In this document: positions 29,503 to 39,705 of the stretch, piece by piece
Layout of the letters: each line of letters begins with the position of its first letter
How positions within the stretch are numbered: the stretch's first letter is position 1
Source: Trichomonas vaginalis G3
Taxonomy: Eukaryota > Parabasalia > Trichomonadida > Trichomonadidae
Direction: 5' to 3'
NCBI RefSeq assembly: GCF_026262505.1
Contig: NC_067205.1
Span: 10,106,001 to 10,170,000 of the forward strand
Length of the DNA stretch: 64,000 bases
Translations under genes and position numbers: made by a program
The notes under the pieces: generated by a model
Database searches by the model: none
What the model saw: only the letters and a program-made list of their open reading frames with translations
What the model was told of the DNA's origin: nothing

Positions 29503-29841
29503 ATGAAACCTATTTTAAAAATAAATGAAAATGTTCAACAAAAAATAAACGTTGTTAAACCAATTACTGAAATAAAAATTTTTTCATCTGTTGAAGAATT
29601 TAATGACTATTATGCTAATAATAAAAAATTATTTGAAGAATTGACAACATGTAAATTGAATAAAATGTTTAAAGTTGATGGATTCAAAATTTCAAAAATA
29701 AAGGGGGTGGTTAGTTTGAAATCTATTCCTCAATCAAGAATCACCTCATTAATGAAAATTGATGATTTAACAAAAAGAATAGAAGAGATTGAAGAAAGAA
29801 TGAATCAAATAATTGATTTCATAAATTCAAATAATCATTAG
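29503..29841 (+). CDS. Small Polinton right-end protein, unknown
   Basis: 112 residues after the T-rich motif. N-terminal half globular (SVEEFNDYYANNKKLFEELT), middle basic, C-terminal 35 residues a coiled coil (DLTKRIEEIEERMNQIIDF). The C-terminal zipper suggests an oligomer. It ends against the short frame that starts in the right terminal repeat. Confidence 0.55.
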   Translation: MKPILKINENVQQKINVVKPITEIKIFSSVEEFNDYYANNKKLFEELTTCKLNKMFKVDGFKISKIKGVVSLKSIPQSRITSLMKIDDLTKRIEEIEERMNQIIDFINSNNH

Positions 29842-29945
29842 TTTCTAATTTCTTTTTCTCGTTTATGAGGTCTTTGATTATGACTCCATTGATTCCATTC
29901 AGGATTTAAACAATGTTTAATTAATCGCGGAATATCTGACATCAT
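29838..29945 (-). CDS. 35-codon frame starting in the right terminal repeat
   Basis: Because the terminal repeat includes the start of the left-end gene, the same first about 17 codons (MMSDIPRLIKHCLNPEW) recur here in mirror orientation. They continue in a shorter reading frame related to other parts of that gene, ending at 29838. It overlaps the end of the 112-residue gene by a few bases. Whether it is expressed is unknown. Confidence 0.35.
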   Translation of the reverse strand: MMSDIPRLIKHCLNPEWNQWSHNQRPHKREKEIRN

Positions 29946-30097
29946 CTATATATAGCTTCTTTTATAAAAGATAAAAAAATAAATTATTTTAAAATTAATG
30001 TTAATTTTTTAATGATTTATAAATAAATATATTTTAATGCATCGTCTATATATAGATGTAACAAAAAAAGTCACACACCCCTTCCTATCCTACTACT
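29895..30097 (-). repeat. Polinton terminal inverted repeat, right
   Basis: Exact mirror of 11951-12153 over 203 bp by eye. Weaker similarity to the left-end gene continues inward beyond it. Confidence 0.95.
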
Positions 30098-30103
30098 TTT
30101 GTT
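30098..30103. repeat. Polinton target-site duplication, right copy (TTTGTT)
   Basis: Identical to 11945-11950. Confidence 0.9.
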
Positions 30104-30636
30104 TTTGGATGTTTTGCGAAACCAAAAAAAAAACTATGATATACAATGTGTGTGTAAAGAAAATACTTTATTTACTAGTTAAAAAATCATTTGGTATTGA
30201 TCAAGTTATTTTTTCTGGATAAGATATTATATGGATAATTGGATAGAAAATACAATTATATAATCTTGTACCTGGTTTAATTAAGCTAATTGTCATCAGA
30301 AACTTGTAATTTTTATGAATTTTGTTGCATGCTAAGTTCGGTCAAAATGTAAACCTCTCAATTTTATCGTCGGGGGAAGTAACTCAATTCCTTCAAAATT
30401 ATTCTTTAAATATTGAATTTAAAGTTATTTAATTTGGATTATAAATAAATAGGCTAATACAATATTTAAAAATGAGAAAAAATAACTTTTCAAAGAACTT
30501 TTCATAATCTCAAAGAAAATTTTTTATTCAATAATTATATAAATTAATTAACATTCATAATGAAATTGGATTTTTTTATAAAAAATTGGTCCTACTTAAC
30601 TTTTTGAGAGAATTTGGCTTTCTCGTAAACGAAAAA
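30104..30636. other. AT-rich gap
   Basis: Nothing recognised between the Polinton and the hairpin array. Confidence 0.5.
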
Positions 30637-30661
30637 GGGGATTTGACGGAGTCAAATCCCC
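30637..30661. repeat. Short hairpin at the array edge
   Basis: GGGGATTTGAC and its complement GTCAAATCCCC are separated by GGA. It is smaller than, and outside the register of, the array hairpins that follow. Confidence 0.8.
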
Positions 30662-30668
30662 GCTCACA

Positions 30669-31915
30669 AAAAGTGGACTTTACATGTCAAATTTTATATG
30701 CATGTAATGTCCACTTTTATGAGTTTTAGGAAGGAATTGGAAGCCATGAGTTACTGACATTGCATCAGTATCTCATAGCCTCCAATTCCTTCAAAAAATG
30801 GGAGAAACTTTGTCCGAATAGTTTAACATTCGGACAAAGTTTCTCCCATTTTAAGAAGGAATTGGAGGGTAAGAGATATACCATATGAATGTATATCTCT
30901 TACCCTCCAATTCCTTCTAGAAAGTGTCCAAACTTTGGGTTAATTGCAAAGTATTAACCCAAAGTTTGGACACTTTCAAGTGGAGATGGAAGGCTTTGGG
31001 GTATATATTAATACAATATACCTCAAAGCCTTCCATCTCCACTACAAATGTGAGAAACTTTGTCCGAATAGTTTAACATTCGGACAAAGTTTCTCCCATC
31101 TTTCAATGTAATTGCTACCTGTGAGGTACTGACTTGAAGTCAGTGCTTCACAGGTAGCAATATCCAAAAATTTAAAAACATTTTATCAGTTCGTTAGAGA
31201 ACTAGAGCCTCCTAGGTACTGAACCAGAATCAGTGCCTAGGGGACTCTAGTGATCTATATAAATCTGAGAAACTTTGAGGAAATTGTTCGACATTTCCTC
31301 AAAGTTTCTCAGCAATTTAGCGAGGAATGTTCGTTATCGTGTAGATATTTATAATATATACATGATAACAAACATTCCCCGCTAAAAGATGTAAAATCTT
31401 ATAAGAAATAATTGCAAAAGAATAACAAATTGCAACAAATTTTATATGAAACTGAACCTTATGAGGTAGTGATTCAAGATCACCGCCTCATAAGATTCAG
31501 TTTCAATCTCAAGTATCTCAAAAGTAAGGCTCTATTTTTTGCCATGTAAAGTGTCACTTTTTCTATCCAAATGATAAGTTATTCAGAGAAAGTTTCCCAG
31601 CTATCAAGAGGGAATTGTTCCTTATGAGGTATATATTCATACTGTATACCTCATAAGGAACAATTCCCTCCTTAAAACGAGAAAACTTGTTCGAAATTGT
31701 TTATCATTTCGAACAAGTTTTCTCGTTTTTAATAAGAAACTAAAAGCTATGAGGCACTGATTATATATTAGTGCCTCACAGCCTTTAGTTTCTAATAGAT
31801 AGCTGGGAAACTTTCTCCAAATGATAAGTTATTCAGAGAAAGTTTCCCAGCTATCTATTAGAAATTGTTCCTTATGAGGTATATAGTTATAATGTATACC
31901 TCATAAGGAACAATT
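30669..31915. repeat. Array of alternating 33- and 38-nt hairpin cores on a 125-bp register
   Basis: An outlying hairpin at 30669-30718 precedes the register. The 33-nt cores start at 30745, 30870, 30995, 31120, 31210, 31335, 31460, 31623, 31748 and 31873. The 38-nt cores start at 30805, 30930, 31055, 31270, 31683 and 31808. Neighbours are separated by exactly 27 nt except at three disturbed places (after 31152, 31367 and 31492). The 27-nt spacers are not idle: their halves extend the flanking stems, giving total stems of 18-29 bp, many perfect (for example 28 of 28 at 30854-30918). The 38-nt cores share AAACTT ... AAT ... ATT ... AAGTTT with variable, matching stem interiors. The 33-nt cores resemble TATGAGGTAT ... 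ATACCTCATA or a GAGGTACTGA ... TCAGTGCCTC form. No coding frame crosses the array. Confidence 0.93.
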
Positions 31916-33920
31916 CCCTCATTAAAATCGTAGATATTTTTTACTTATTACTCATGCTTTCAAAATCACAATCCTCTGAAAAGTTATTTTTTATTAAGAA
32001 TTTAGAATTTTGATAAATACCTTTTTTCAATTTGATATAATACTTATATATTTTCAAAAAGACATTTTGAAAAGATATCTCAAAAGTTCTCTGAAAACCT
32101 ATTTTTGATTAATTTTGAGAAATATCCGTATTAAATTAATCAATAAATTCATTCAACACTACTTTAATTTTTAAATTCAAAAAATTATATGTGCTTCTTA
32201 AAATGTCTCACAAAAATTTTATTATAAAATTATATACAATATTAAAAATCCCACAACATTTTTTACTTTACATAATCGTACTTCCTCGACGATTAATTTC
32301 CCCTCAATTCCTATCGTTGACCGAACTTAGCATGCAACAAATTTCAGATTTTCTTTTCATTACTGTTTTTCTTAATAGGTCAAGTTCTTATTTACGTTAT
32401 AAAGTATGATATTTACAAATATCAAGTTATCGTGTTTTTTGAGAAATTATGAGAAACAAACAAAAATGAAAAAGATAGGAATAGCAATGAATAGTGATGT
32501 GGGTATAGAAAATGTAAGAGATATGAATGCAAAGCAATCAGTATTTAGGACATTGACCATAGATTTCGAAAAAAAAATGCTGCATATTGAGCGAAAACTA
32601 TGATTATATTATAAGGCTGTCATTTAAAGCATAATGAAACTATTCCCTTTTCATTTTAATCGAATAAGATAGTAAAGATTTTTGAATTAGCTAGAAACTG
32701 ATGAGATGTTTTCACAAATCAGATTTTTAATCTCTATAATGCATAATTCACTCAATATCTCAATTTTGATATTGCGAGATATTTTTGCTATCGGTTTCGC
32801 AATTTTGACACAATAGCAAGAGGGTTCTATAAGCATTATTATCAACGTAGAATCTGAATATCATATCAGAAAATGTCGCAAATCTGACATTTATCCGACC
32901 AAATAGCAAAAATAATTGAATACTTTTCGCAAAAACTTTAAAAATCGATAAAAATATGAAATATAGATATTAAAGAGACTTTTTATATAATATTCATAAA
33001 GATTTTCCAAAAATATGATACCGCAAAATTAAAAAAGTGACGTCTTGAGTGGAGTCAAAGGTCGAAATTGCTAGCTAAATGTTTTTTTAGCGAAATTGCG
33101 TATTGTACGTTTTTTTCGCAAAACGAAACCCTTATTATTTTAAAATATTGCATTTTCTCTAATATCTCATTTCTAATTACAATAAAATATTTTTGAAATA
33201 ACCTATCCTTCAATTTTTTTATCGAGGTAATGTATTAGGAAATTAGTTATTAACTCCAATTATAAAAATTAAAAGTTTTCAATTTCTTGGTTATTGAATT
33301 TAATAATGTTTAATTCATAGCTGCACTCCAAAAATCAATAAATATTTCATTAATTGTTTTGCTATCAAATATTCTGATAACCATCTAAAATTTGTATTAT
33401 TCTCAAATTTTTGAGAATTTATCTTCTCGCTTTTTCTGAATATATATTTTTGAATTGTCAGGAAGATAAATAATAGGAAGGTTGCATGATAGTCAAAATT
33501 ATATATTAAAAATCATTAAATAGTTTTATGTCTAAACCATTTCCGAAGAATAATTTAGATGATCGACAATCTATCGATATTCCCCAATACATATGCAAAT
33601 AAGAGATTGGATATGCTAATAATCAGTACCTTTTAGCTTTAACATCTTTAGAGTGGCAATTCATTTCATCCCAAATTTAAAATGTTGTTTATTTCATTTA
33701 CTGATGGTATAATCTTTTATAATTGTTGCATGCATTCTTTGATTCATCGAAATAATGTTTGTATCTTTCCGTGATTTATTCTTTTTCGAAATTCTTCTAA
33801 ATGAACTAATATTTTGTTAAATATCTTTTGCAGTACTTTCAACAGTGTATAAGCTATTGTAATGTTAATCATTTATCAAACCAAAATGTAAAATGAAGTT
33901 ATGGGAAGCAATTAAGGGTG

Positions 33921-33957
33921 CACCCGTATGTACGTTTATTTGAGAGGAGGAGGATTA
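33921..33957 (+). repeat. 37-bp dispersed repeat, copy 1
   Basis: CACCCGTATGTACGTTTATT plus TGAGAGGAGGAGGATTA is repeated with one change at 34304-34340. The purine-rich GAGAGGAGGAGGA core stands out in AT-rich DNA; it may be an end of an unrecognised mobile element. Confidence 0.8.
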
Positions 33958-34303
33958 CCCTCTCAATTTTGAGGGATTCGTTAGTTTATTTTCTCGATGA
34001 ATATGCAATAAAATTTGATTTTTACCTTATCAATATACTTCATATAATATACACATGTTCATGTAAAAACTTTTTTCCAAAATCCTCAGGAATTAAGGGA
34101 TTTTTGAATTTTAAGAATTTTTTTCGAATTTTTTCGAAAAAAAAAAACATTTTCAGAACAGCCTTAACGGCTAAGATTTAGGAACAATGTTAAGTATCAA
34201 AAAGAAAGGAGGTCTGATATAGACAACATATATCGTTGAAGGTTGAAAAAATCTCTAATATTTGAGCCCAAAATTTCAAATTTTAATTTTTTGAAAAAAA
34301 GGC

Positions 34304-34340
34304 CACCCGTATGTATGTTTATTTGAGAGGAGGAGGATTA
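34304..34340 (+). repeat. 37-bp dispersed repeat, copy 2
   Basis: It matches 33921-33957 with a single substitution (GTACG to GTATG). Confidence 0.8.
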
Positions 34341-34998
34341 TATTTTTGAAAGGGTGAAACATTATGAATATGTTAATTATATAATAATATGTATTATTAT
34401 AAAAAAGAAAAAATAAAGCACGTTAAAATTTTTCTTTCTTGATTTTTTACAAAATCTACTTAGAATTATGCAAAATATGACTAAATAATTATAAATTTCA
34501 GTTAAATTTTAATTTTGATAAATAATTTAAATTTCAAAATATCAAGTTCAGTTCGACTATGTATGTAGTAATTCCTCAATAAAGTGCCAAAACCCTATTA
34601 AAATATATGAACATTTTCAACATTTTAATGTTTTTATTTAAAAATTTGTTGGAATATGAGCTTCAAACAATTATTATGTAAATAAAAATAATTAAATATA
34701 TGTATTTATTCGTATTACAACCGTAGTAAGTCGATTCTTCCTTTCTTCTACTGAGATTTGAATTTGATTTTGAATTGTAAAGAGATTCAAAGGGAAAATA
34801 CTAGCGGATAAAAACTACCTCCATGAAAGGGTCATAATGGAGTCAAGTTGTATTTTTTGATATTTTTTGCTTTTCGAGCCTAAATAGGTAGCCAAGATAA
34901 TGCCTAAAATAAGGTTATAAATTCTGAAGTTTACATGATCCTCTCGTGTGCACCCTTAAAAGAATTCATTGAATTTTTTTATTTTTTTCTCCTTCTAA

Positions 34999-36202
34999 AT
35001 TCCTACAACAACCACTGATCCTCCAATTATTTATACAGAATATTCAACAAGTACTCATATTGGAGATGGAGAAAAACAGGCTATCTCACTGGATATTGAA
35101 GGAGAATTAATCCTCCCTGAATTTATCAATAGTAAACCTGTAGTTTATATAAAGAAAAATGCATTTAAAAACTGTAAAATCACCAGTATCAAGGTTCCTG
35201 ATTCTGTTACTACTGTTGATGCTTTTGCATTTAATAATTGTTCGATTACATCGATCACTTTAGGTACAAGCTGCACCTCCATATATGATTGTGTGTTTAT
35301 GTATTCTTATGTAAAATTTGCGAATCTTTCCTTAACAAAAATTATAAAATTTACGGGAAGACTTCATTTTGCATACACTCCGTTAGAAGAGATCATTTTT
35401 CCTGATTGTATGGAAATAATATCGCACTTTTTTGCAGGTTATTCTCTTCTCAAAACGTTTACGTTTCCTAAAAATTTCAAATCATTAGAATCTGGTGCCT
35501 TTGGTGCCCTTGAATATCTAAATGAAATCAAAACTAATACACCTGAAGTGATTATTTTTAAAGGTGTAGCATATTCTAAAGATTATTCCTTCGAATGAAA
35601 CTATTTCAATTCTTCCCACCATTCGTATTATATCTAATTCAGGAGCATTCTCCGGCTGCAAGTTCACTGATTATAAAGTTGAAAGTGAAGTTTTTAAATT
35701 TGGAGATAGAATGTTTAGACATTGCCTAAACTTGAAAACATTAGACCTATCGCAGTGTGTTGCCACAACAATAGAAATAGAAATGTTCTATAATTGTCCA
35801 AAACTTGAATTCATTACATTTCCAGAAACAACGACAACAATTGCAAACTATTTCCTCAGTAACTCAAGCATTGTTACACTTAGGTTACCAGCTGGTGTAA
35901 GAACAGTTAGTTCGAATTCATTTTCCTACTCTAAAATCAGTAAAATTGAGTATTGTGGATATAGTAGCTTGGATGTGAATCTAGAGAATCAAGCAATTCT
36001 TTTTGTATCTTCATATTTTACTCAAAGCACATTATTCAAGAGAACTGATTTTAATAATTCCCTCACTGGATGTATTCCTGCAACGACTCCATTTGCTACT
36101 CCATCCAGATCACCCGTATGTTATGTAAGTTGTCCTGTAAAAAGATGTACTTCTTTTTCAATGACTTATTACGTTGCTTTTATACTTATGTATCTTGAAT
36201 AA
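34999..36202 (+). pseudogene. BspA-type leucine-rich-repeat protein, truncated and frameshifted
   Basis: The frame open from 34999 to 35598 carries a TTTDPP linker and BspA repeats such as NAFKNC-KITSIKVPDSVTTV and AFAFNNCSITSITL. It then shifts by one frame near 35580, and the repeats continue (IIPSNETISILP, GAFSGCKF, MFYNCPKLEFITFPETTTTI) to a stop at 36200-36202. No initiating ATG or signal peptide precedes it, so the 5' end is missing. BspA-like proteins are a very large trichomonad surface family implicated in adhesion. This copy is broken, or the assembly has one indel. Confidence 0.75.
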
Positions 36203-36480
36203 ACTATCAAATAAATACTTTTTCAAAATATCATTTCGATTTTTTAGTTTAAATATCAATAGAAAATGGAGAAAGTGCCTTTATTTGTGCTTCGCTAATC
36301 AGCTCTTATATTATCCAAGCAAATATTCCAATATTTATTGAAGATTTTATCAAAATTTCTTGAAATCAGGTCAAATACCAAATCAAGTTACAAAAATCGT
36401 TTTTATTTAATGTGCCACTGTGAAATACCAAATCTGTGAATAAGGATAGTATATTCAAATTTAACCTTATGTTACAATAA

Positions 36481-37695
36481 ATGACAGATAAAGAATACAG
36501 TGGCTACTATAGTTATTACTCTGATTCGTATGGAGAATATTATTCAGATGATGAAACTAAATCAGCCAACAAAACAGCAAAGAAAGAAAATAAAGATTCA
36601 AACAATGAGAAATCGAAAAGTAACAATGATTCCACAAAATCTAAAGTACAGCAACAGCAAGTTCCTAATGAATCAAATAATGAAAATTCTTTAGAAAATG
36701 AACATTCTAATTACGATTCAAAAAATGAAGCTCCAAAATCTGAACGTAGGATATCAGTTTCATTTTCCCAAGAAGCAATTGATGGTGGTGTTCCAGTAAA
36801 GCATGATAATGATGATTTAGACGCTTGGGCAAGTGCCAACTCAGGGAAATCTAACCCATATGATGTGGAAAAGTCATCTAATCCGGAACCCGAAGATCTA
36901 CTGCCGTTTTTATCGGCTACAAATCCAAAAGATCCGGAGCAAAAACAATTACCAGAGACGATTCCAAAATCTAAGCAAGAAATCAATCCATTTCTTGAAC
37001 CTGAACCATTACAATCTCATTACAATTCAATTCCACCAAGAATTACTACTCATAGCCAAGATTCAATTCAAAGTCAATATTCTCATGAAAATTCCAGCCA
37101 AATAAACGAAAGCCAAGGTTCAAATAGATCTATTCTTAGTAATCCTCACGAAGACGAAATTGAAAGCAGTAATCAAGAAGAAAATCCAAGTTCGCCAATA
37201 GTTAAAGACAGAGGAATCAATCTTTCGTTAGAAAGAGAGATGTCTGATGAAAGATGGATGAAAAATATACCTTCTCAGCTTCAAACTCCAACAATTCCAG
37301 CAAATAAATCTGAAAACCGCCAATTAGAAAGTAAAGATAAGGAAACTAACTTCACTCAAAGCGGTAAAACTACAGCAACCAATAATTCTCTTGAAATCCA
37401 AGTTATGGGAACAAATGATATGAAAGTTGAGGTTTCTAAGCCTCCCTTGATTATAATAGAGAATGAAATATATCCACCAGGTGAAATAGCATGTGATAAA
37501 GATAGATCTGGAACGGATACGTCACAAACTAACGATGATAACTCAACTTCATCAGGAGCAACTGTAAATAGCGAAAACATATGGTTTGAATTTGCTATTC
37601 CAGAAATACCAGCTGTAGACAATTCCCTATTCGATAATGAACTTTCTACCGAATTTGATCTTCCTAAGCTTTTGGCTGAGATGAAAAAAGCTTAA
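36481..37695 (+). CDS. Disordered acidic Ser/Asn-rich protein, unknown
   Basis: 404 residues from ATG 36481. The N-terminus is a Tyr/Ser/Asp cluster (YSGYYSYYSDSYGEYYSDDE), followed by about 300 residues rich in Ser, Asn, Glu, Pro and Gln with no predicted fold. Short hydrophobic islands appear near residues 325-340 (PPLIIIENEIYPPGE) and at the end (FEFAIPEIPAVDN, FDLPKLLAEMKKA). The conserved-looking C-terminal island may be a docking motif. There is no signal peptide, so it is probably nuclear or cytoplasmic. Family not recognised. Confidence 0.7.
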   Translation: MTDKEYSGYYSYYSDSYGEYYSDDETKSANKTAKKENKDSNNEKSKSNNDSTKSKVQQQQVPNESNNENSLENEHSNYDSKNEAPKSERRISVSFSQEAIDGGVPVKHDNDDLDAWASANSGKSNPYDVEKSSNPEPEDLLPFLSATNPKDPEQKQLPETIPKSKQEINPFLEPEPLQSHYNSIPPRITTHSQDSIQSQYSHENSSQINESQGSNRSILSNPHEDEIESSNQEENPSSPIVKDRGINLSLEREMSDERWMKNIPSQLQTPTIPANKSENRQLESKDKETNFTQSGKTTATNNSLEIQVMGTNDMKVEVSKPPLIIIENEIYPPGEIACDKDRSGTDTSQTNDDNSTSSGATVNSENIWFEFAIPEIPAVDNSLFDNELSTEFDLPKLLAEMKKA

Positions 37696-38138
37696 TTAAA
37701 ATTGTTTAGTAAATGTTTGACTTTATATATGCATAATTAATTTAACTTTTTACTCATTCTAAAATAAGAAAATTAAAAATTATCAAATGATTAAAGGATT
37801 TTATAAAGAATCATGGGTCAAAAATAATCAAATAGCTGTTAATGACTTGAATATAAAGAATACATGTATCATCTATAGGGGTATTGTCAACGATGTAAAA
37901 ACATATGTCAATGTAGACACCCAAAGAATCCTAAATAGATTAAAAGTTTTATTTAGATATAGGTATGAAGAATTGTCATTGTAACAATTGAATAATTTTG
38001 AGATATTAAATTTCAAACTTATCGTTTTGGAATTTATGAGGTTTATTGGCTTTGATATTTAGAAATAAGCAAAAATTTATTATTTGAGAAACATATCAAA
38101 TCAATATATTATTTTATATTTAAAAAATAGAAAACAAA
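37696..38138. other. Convergent intergenic gap
   Basis: Lies between two gene ends; AT-rich. A 65-codon frame at 37787 has no supporting feature. Confidence 0.5.
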
Positions 38139-39302
38139 TTAATTTTGAGCTGGTGATAGAGTATCCAACAAGTCATCGCGAAGATGCAATACAGATAAAG
38201 CTTCTCCAACAGAAAAAATAGAAACCATTGGAGGATCATGCGCAGGAACACCAAGACAAGACACAATTTCGCGTGTCTTTTCACTGTATGCTACGCTGAA
38301 GCTATGAATATTTGGTAAATGGAAGAGACCTTTTTCATCTGTAAATCCGTCATTTTGCGTGACTGTTTCGCCATCTGGTGTCACCCAGAACGTAAACCAG
38401 CGCATTCTATGTAAGTCGCAAGCATGTACAAGCATATATTCATTTTCTGAAATTCCGCCAAAATATATCAAGAAATGATCAACAAGACACATACCGCCAG
38501 CATTAATATCGCTTGGTGGAGCTTCACCATCTGCTTTTTTAATTGTCGCCTGTCCATTTTCAAGATCTATAACGATAAAACCGCCAGATCTCGAACAGCC
38601 GTATCCGTAGACGCAGTTTTCGTAAATAGCTGTTGGTATATTTGCTCTTCCCGATAGGCCTGGTTTGGATGTTGACCATGCTCCTGTGGAGAGATCTAAA
38701 GTATGAAGATCATCAGGCCATGCTTCGTTCAAGCCACCCCATACGTATAGGTTATTATTGTGTACTGCAATTACCGGGGAAGCTCTTGGTGATGGAGGGT
38801 CATTATGGGTTGAAATTAATTTGACTTCGCCAGTCTTCAAATCAATAGAATGGAGATCATCAAGGTATGTGCCTGCAATTCTGCCACCAAATATATAAAG
38901 AATTTCGTCTTGAATACAAGCAGATGCTGAAATTCGAGGTAATTGAATGTCGCCTTTCAATTTGATTTGATGCCACTGCTTTGAATCGAGATTTAATTCC
39001 CAAACGTCGTTTAGTGCAACGCCATTAGTATCCTGCCCGTAACCTATAATTAATGAGTTTCGTAATTTCGAAATTACTGAGAATTGGCCATTTCTTTCGA
39101 CTGGATGTTTTCCAACGAACGTTTCTACTGACCATTGCCCAGCGAATCCTGTGCGTAATAATGGTTTTAGAGCTTCTTGTGCAAAGAACTCCTCTTGAAG
39201 TGCAATAGGATCTATTTTTTGTTCTTCATTTGGATGGTCTGTATGATGTTGGCGTGAATGATGCCTTTTATTTGGGTCCGCCGTGCTTGGCGACGGTCCC
39301 AT
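38139..39302 (-). CDS. Kelch-repeat beta-propeller protein
   Basis: I start it at ATG 39302 (MGPSPSTADPNKRHHSRQHH), giving 387 residues. The frame extends further upstream to 39476, but that stretch looks like AT-rich non-coding sequence. After a His/Asp-rich leader, Kelch blades run from about residue 60 to 350: VISKLRNSLIIGYG then NDVWELNLDSKQW; ILYIFGGR then LDDLHSIDLKTGE; NLYVWGG then DDLHTLDLSTGAW; and a blade ending LIYFGG. Each has the W/D-L-x-x-L-D pattern of Kelch domains. Such propellers bind partner proteins; no BTB or F-box is present. Confidence 0.82.
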   Translation of the reverse strand: MGPSPSTADPNKRHHSRQHHTDHPNEEQKIDPIALQEEFFAQEALKPLLRTGFAGQWSVETFVGKHPVERNGQFSVISKLRNSLIIGYGQDTNGVALNDVWELNLDSKQWHQIKLKGDIQLPRISASACIQDEILYIFGGRIAGTYLDDLHSIDLKTGEVKLISTHNDPPSPRASPVIAVHNNNLYVWGGLNEAWPDDLHTLDLSTGAWSTSKPGLSGRANIPTAIYENCVYGYGCSRSGGFIVIDLENGQATIKKADGEAPPSDINAGGMCLVDHFLIYFGGISENEYMLVHACDLHRMRWFTFWVTPDGETVTQNDGFTDEKGLFHLPNIHSFSVAYSEKTREIVSCLGVPAHDPPMVSIFSVGEALSVLHLRDDLLDTLSPAQN

Positions 39303-39705
39303 TTGTAATCTGCTGAATTGCAATTCACTGAGTTCCCTTAAATATTTGAGAAAGTATTTAAAAATAACAATGCCTGATAATGAAATATATGATAAATTAG
39401 ATCTTATAGATTGTAAATGGAAATGGTTTGCCGAAATTTCATTGATTTTATTTGAAAACTGAAAAATATTCACCATATTGTTTCTGAGTCATGTTGATAA
39501 AGTAAAAAATCTGATTTCATTTATCCACGTCCAGAATTCTTTCCGCATGCAACCGAAAATTTGGATTTGATTGGCTATGGTCTTAGATATGAAGCTAAGA
39601 ACACATGAAGCCTTATTTTCATTCTGGTCTTATTTAAAAATAAGAAAATTAAGAAAAAAATGTATTTAGTAGAAAGATTAAGGACAAAAACAAGTTTCAA
39701 GTAAT
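39303..39705. other. Intergenic gap
   Basis: Upstream of the Kelch gene and downstream of YIF1. No feature is recognised beyond the alternative upstream reading of the Kelch frame. Confidence 0.4.

Larger units (their letters stand above)
11951..30097. mobile_element. Polinton/Maverick element, 18,147 bp, ends intact, several genes broken
   Basis: The element is bounded by 203-bp terminal inverted repeats that I read as identical base for base, starting AGTAGTAGGATAGG. It is flanked by an exact 6-bp duplication, TTTGTT (11945-11950 and 30098-30103). Six-base duplications, AG termini and the gene set are defining Polinton traits. Parts include protein-primed-type family B DNA polymerase, retroviral-type integrase, FtsK/HerA-type packaging ATPase, capsid region, KilA-N protein, fibre-like protein and several small proteins. 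The left third is coded rightward, most of the rest leftward. Identical ends argue for a recent insertion, yet roughly ten reading-frame breaks are spread over the structural genes and polymerase, so this copy is a fossil. No maturation protease was recognised. Confidence 0.95.
31916..34998. other. Long AT-rich region without recognised genes
   Basis: Only short frames of non-coding composition. A 37-bp direct repeat (33921 and 34304) is the one clear feature. Confidence 0.5.

Noticed and set aside
30669-31915. CRISPR array or rho-type terminators
   Set aside because: Hairpins differ in sequence, there are no identical repeats with unique spacers, and no gene ends there.
32191-34181. Several short frames (32191, 32406, 33918)
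   Set aside because: AT-rich composition and no conserved motif; the last overlaps the 37-bp repeat.
37787-37984. 65-codon frame
   Set aside because: Weak coding character and no motif; possibly a relic, but unsupported.
39303-39476. N-terminal extension of the Kelch protein
   Set aside because: The extension is Phe/Ile/Asn/Ser-rich like intergenic DNA; the ATG at 39302 gives a normal leader.
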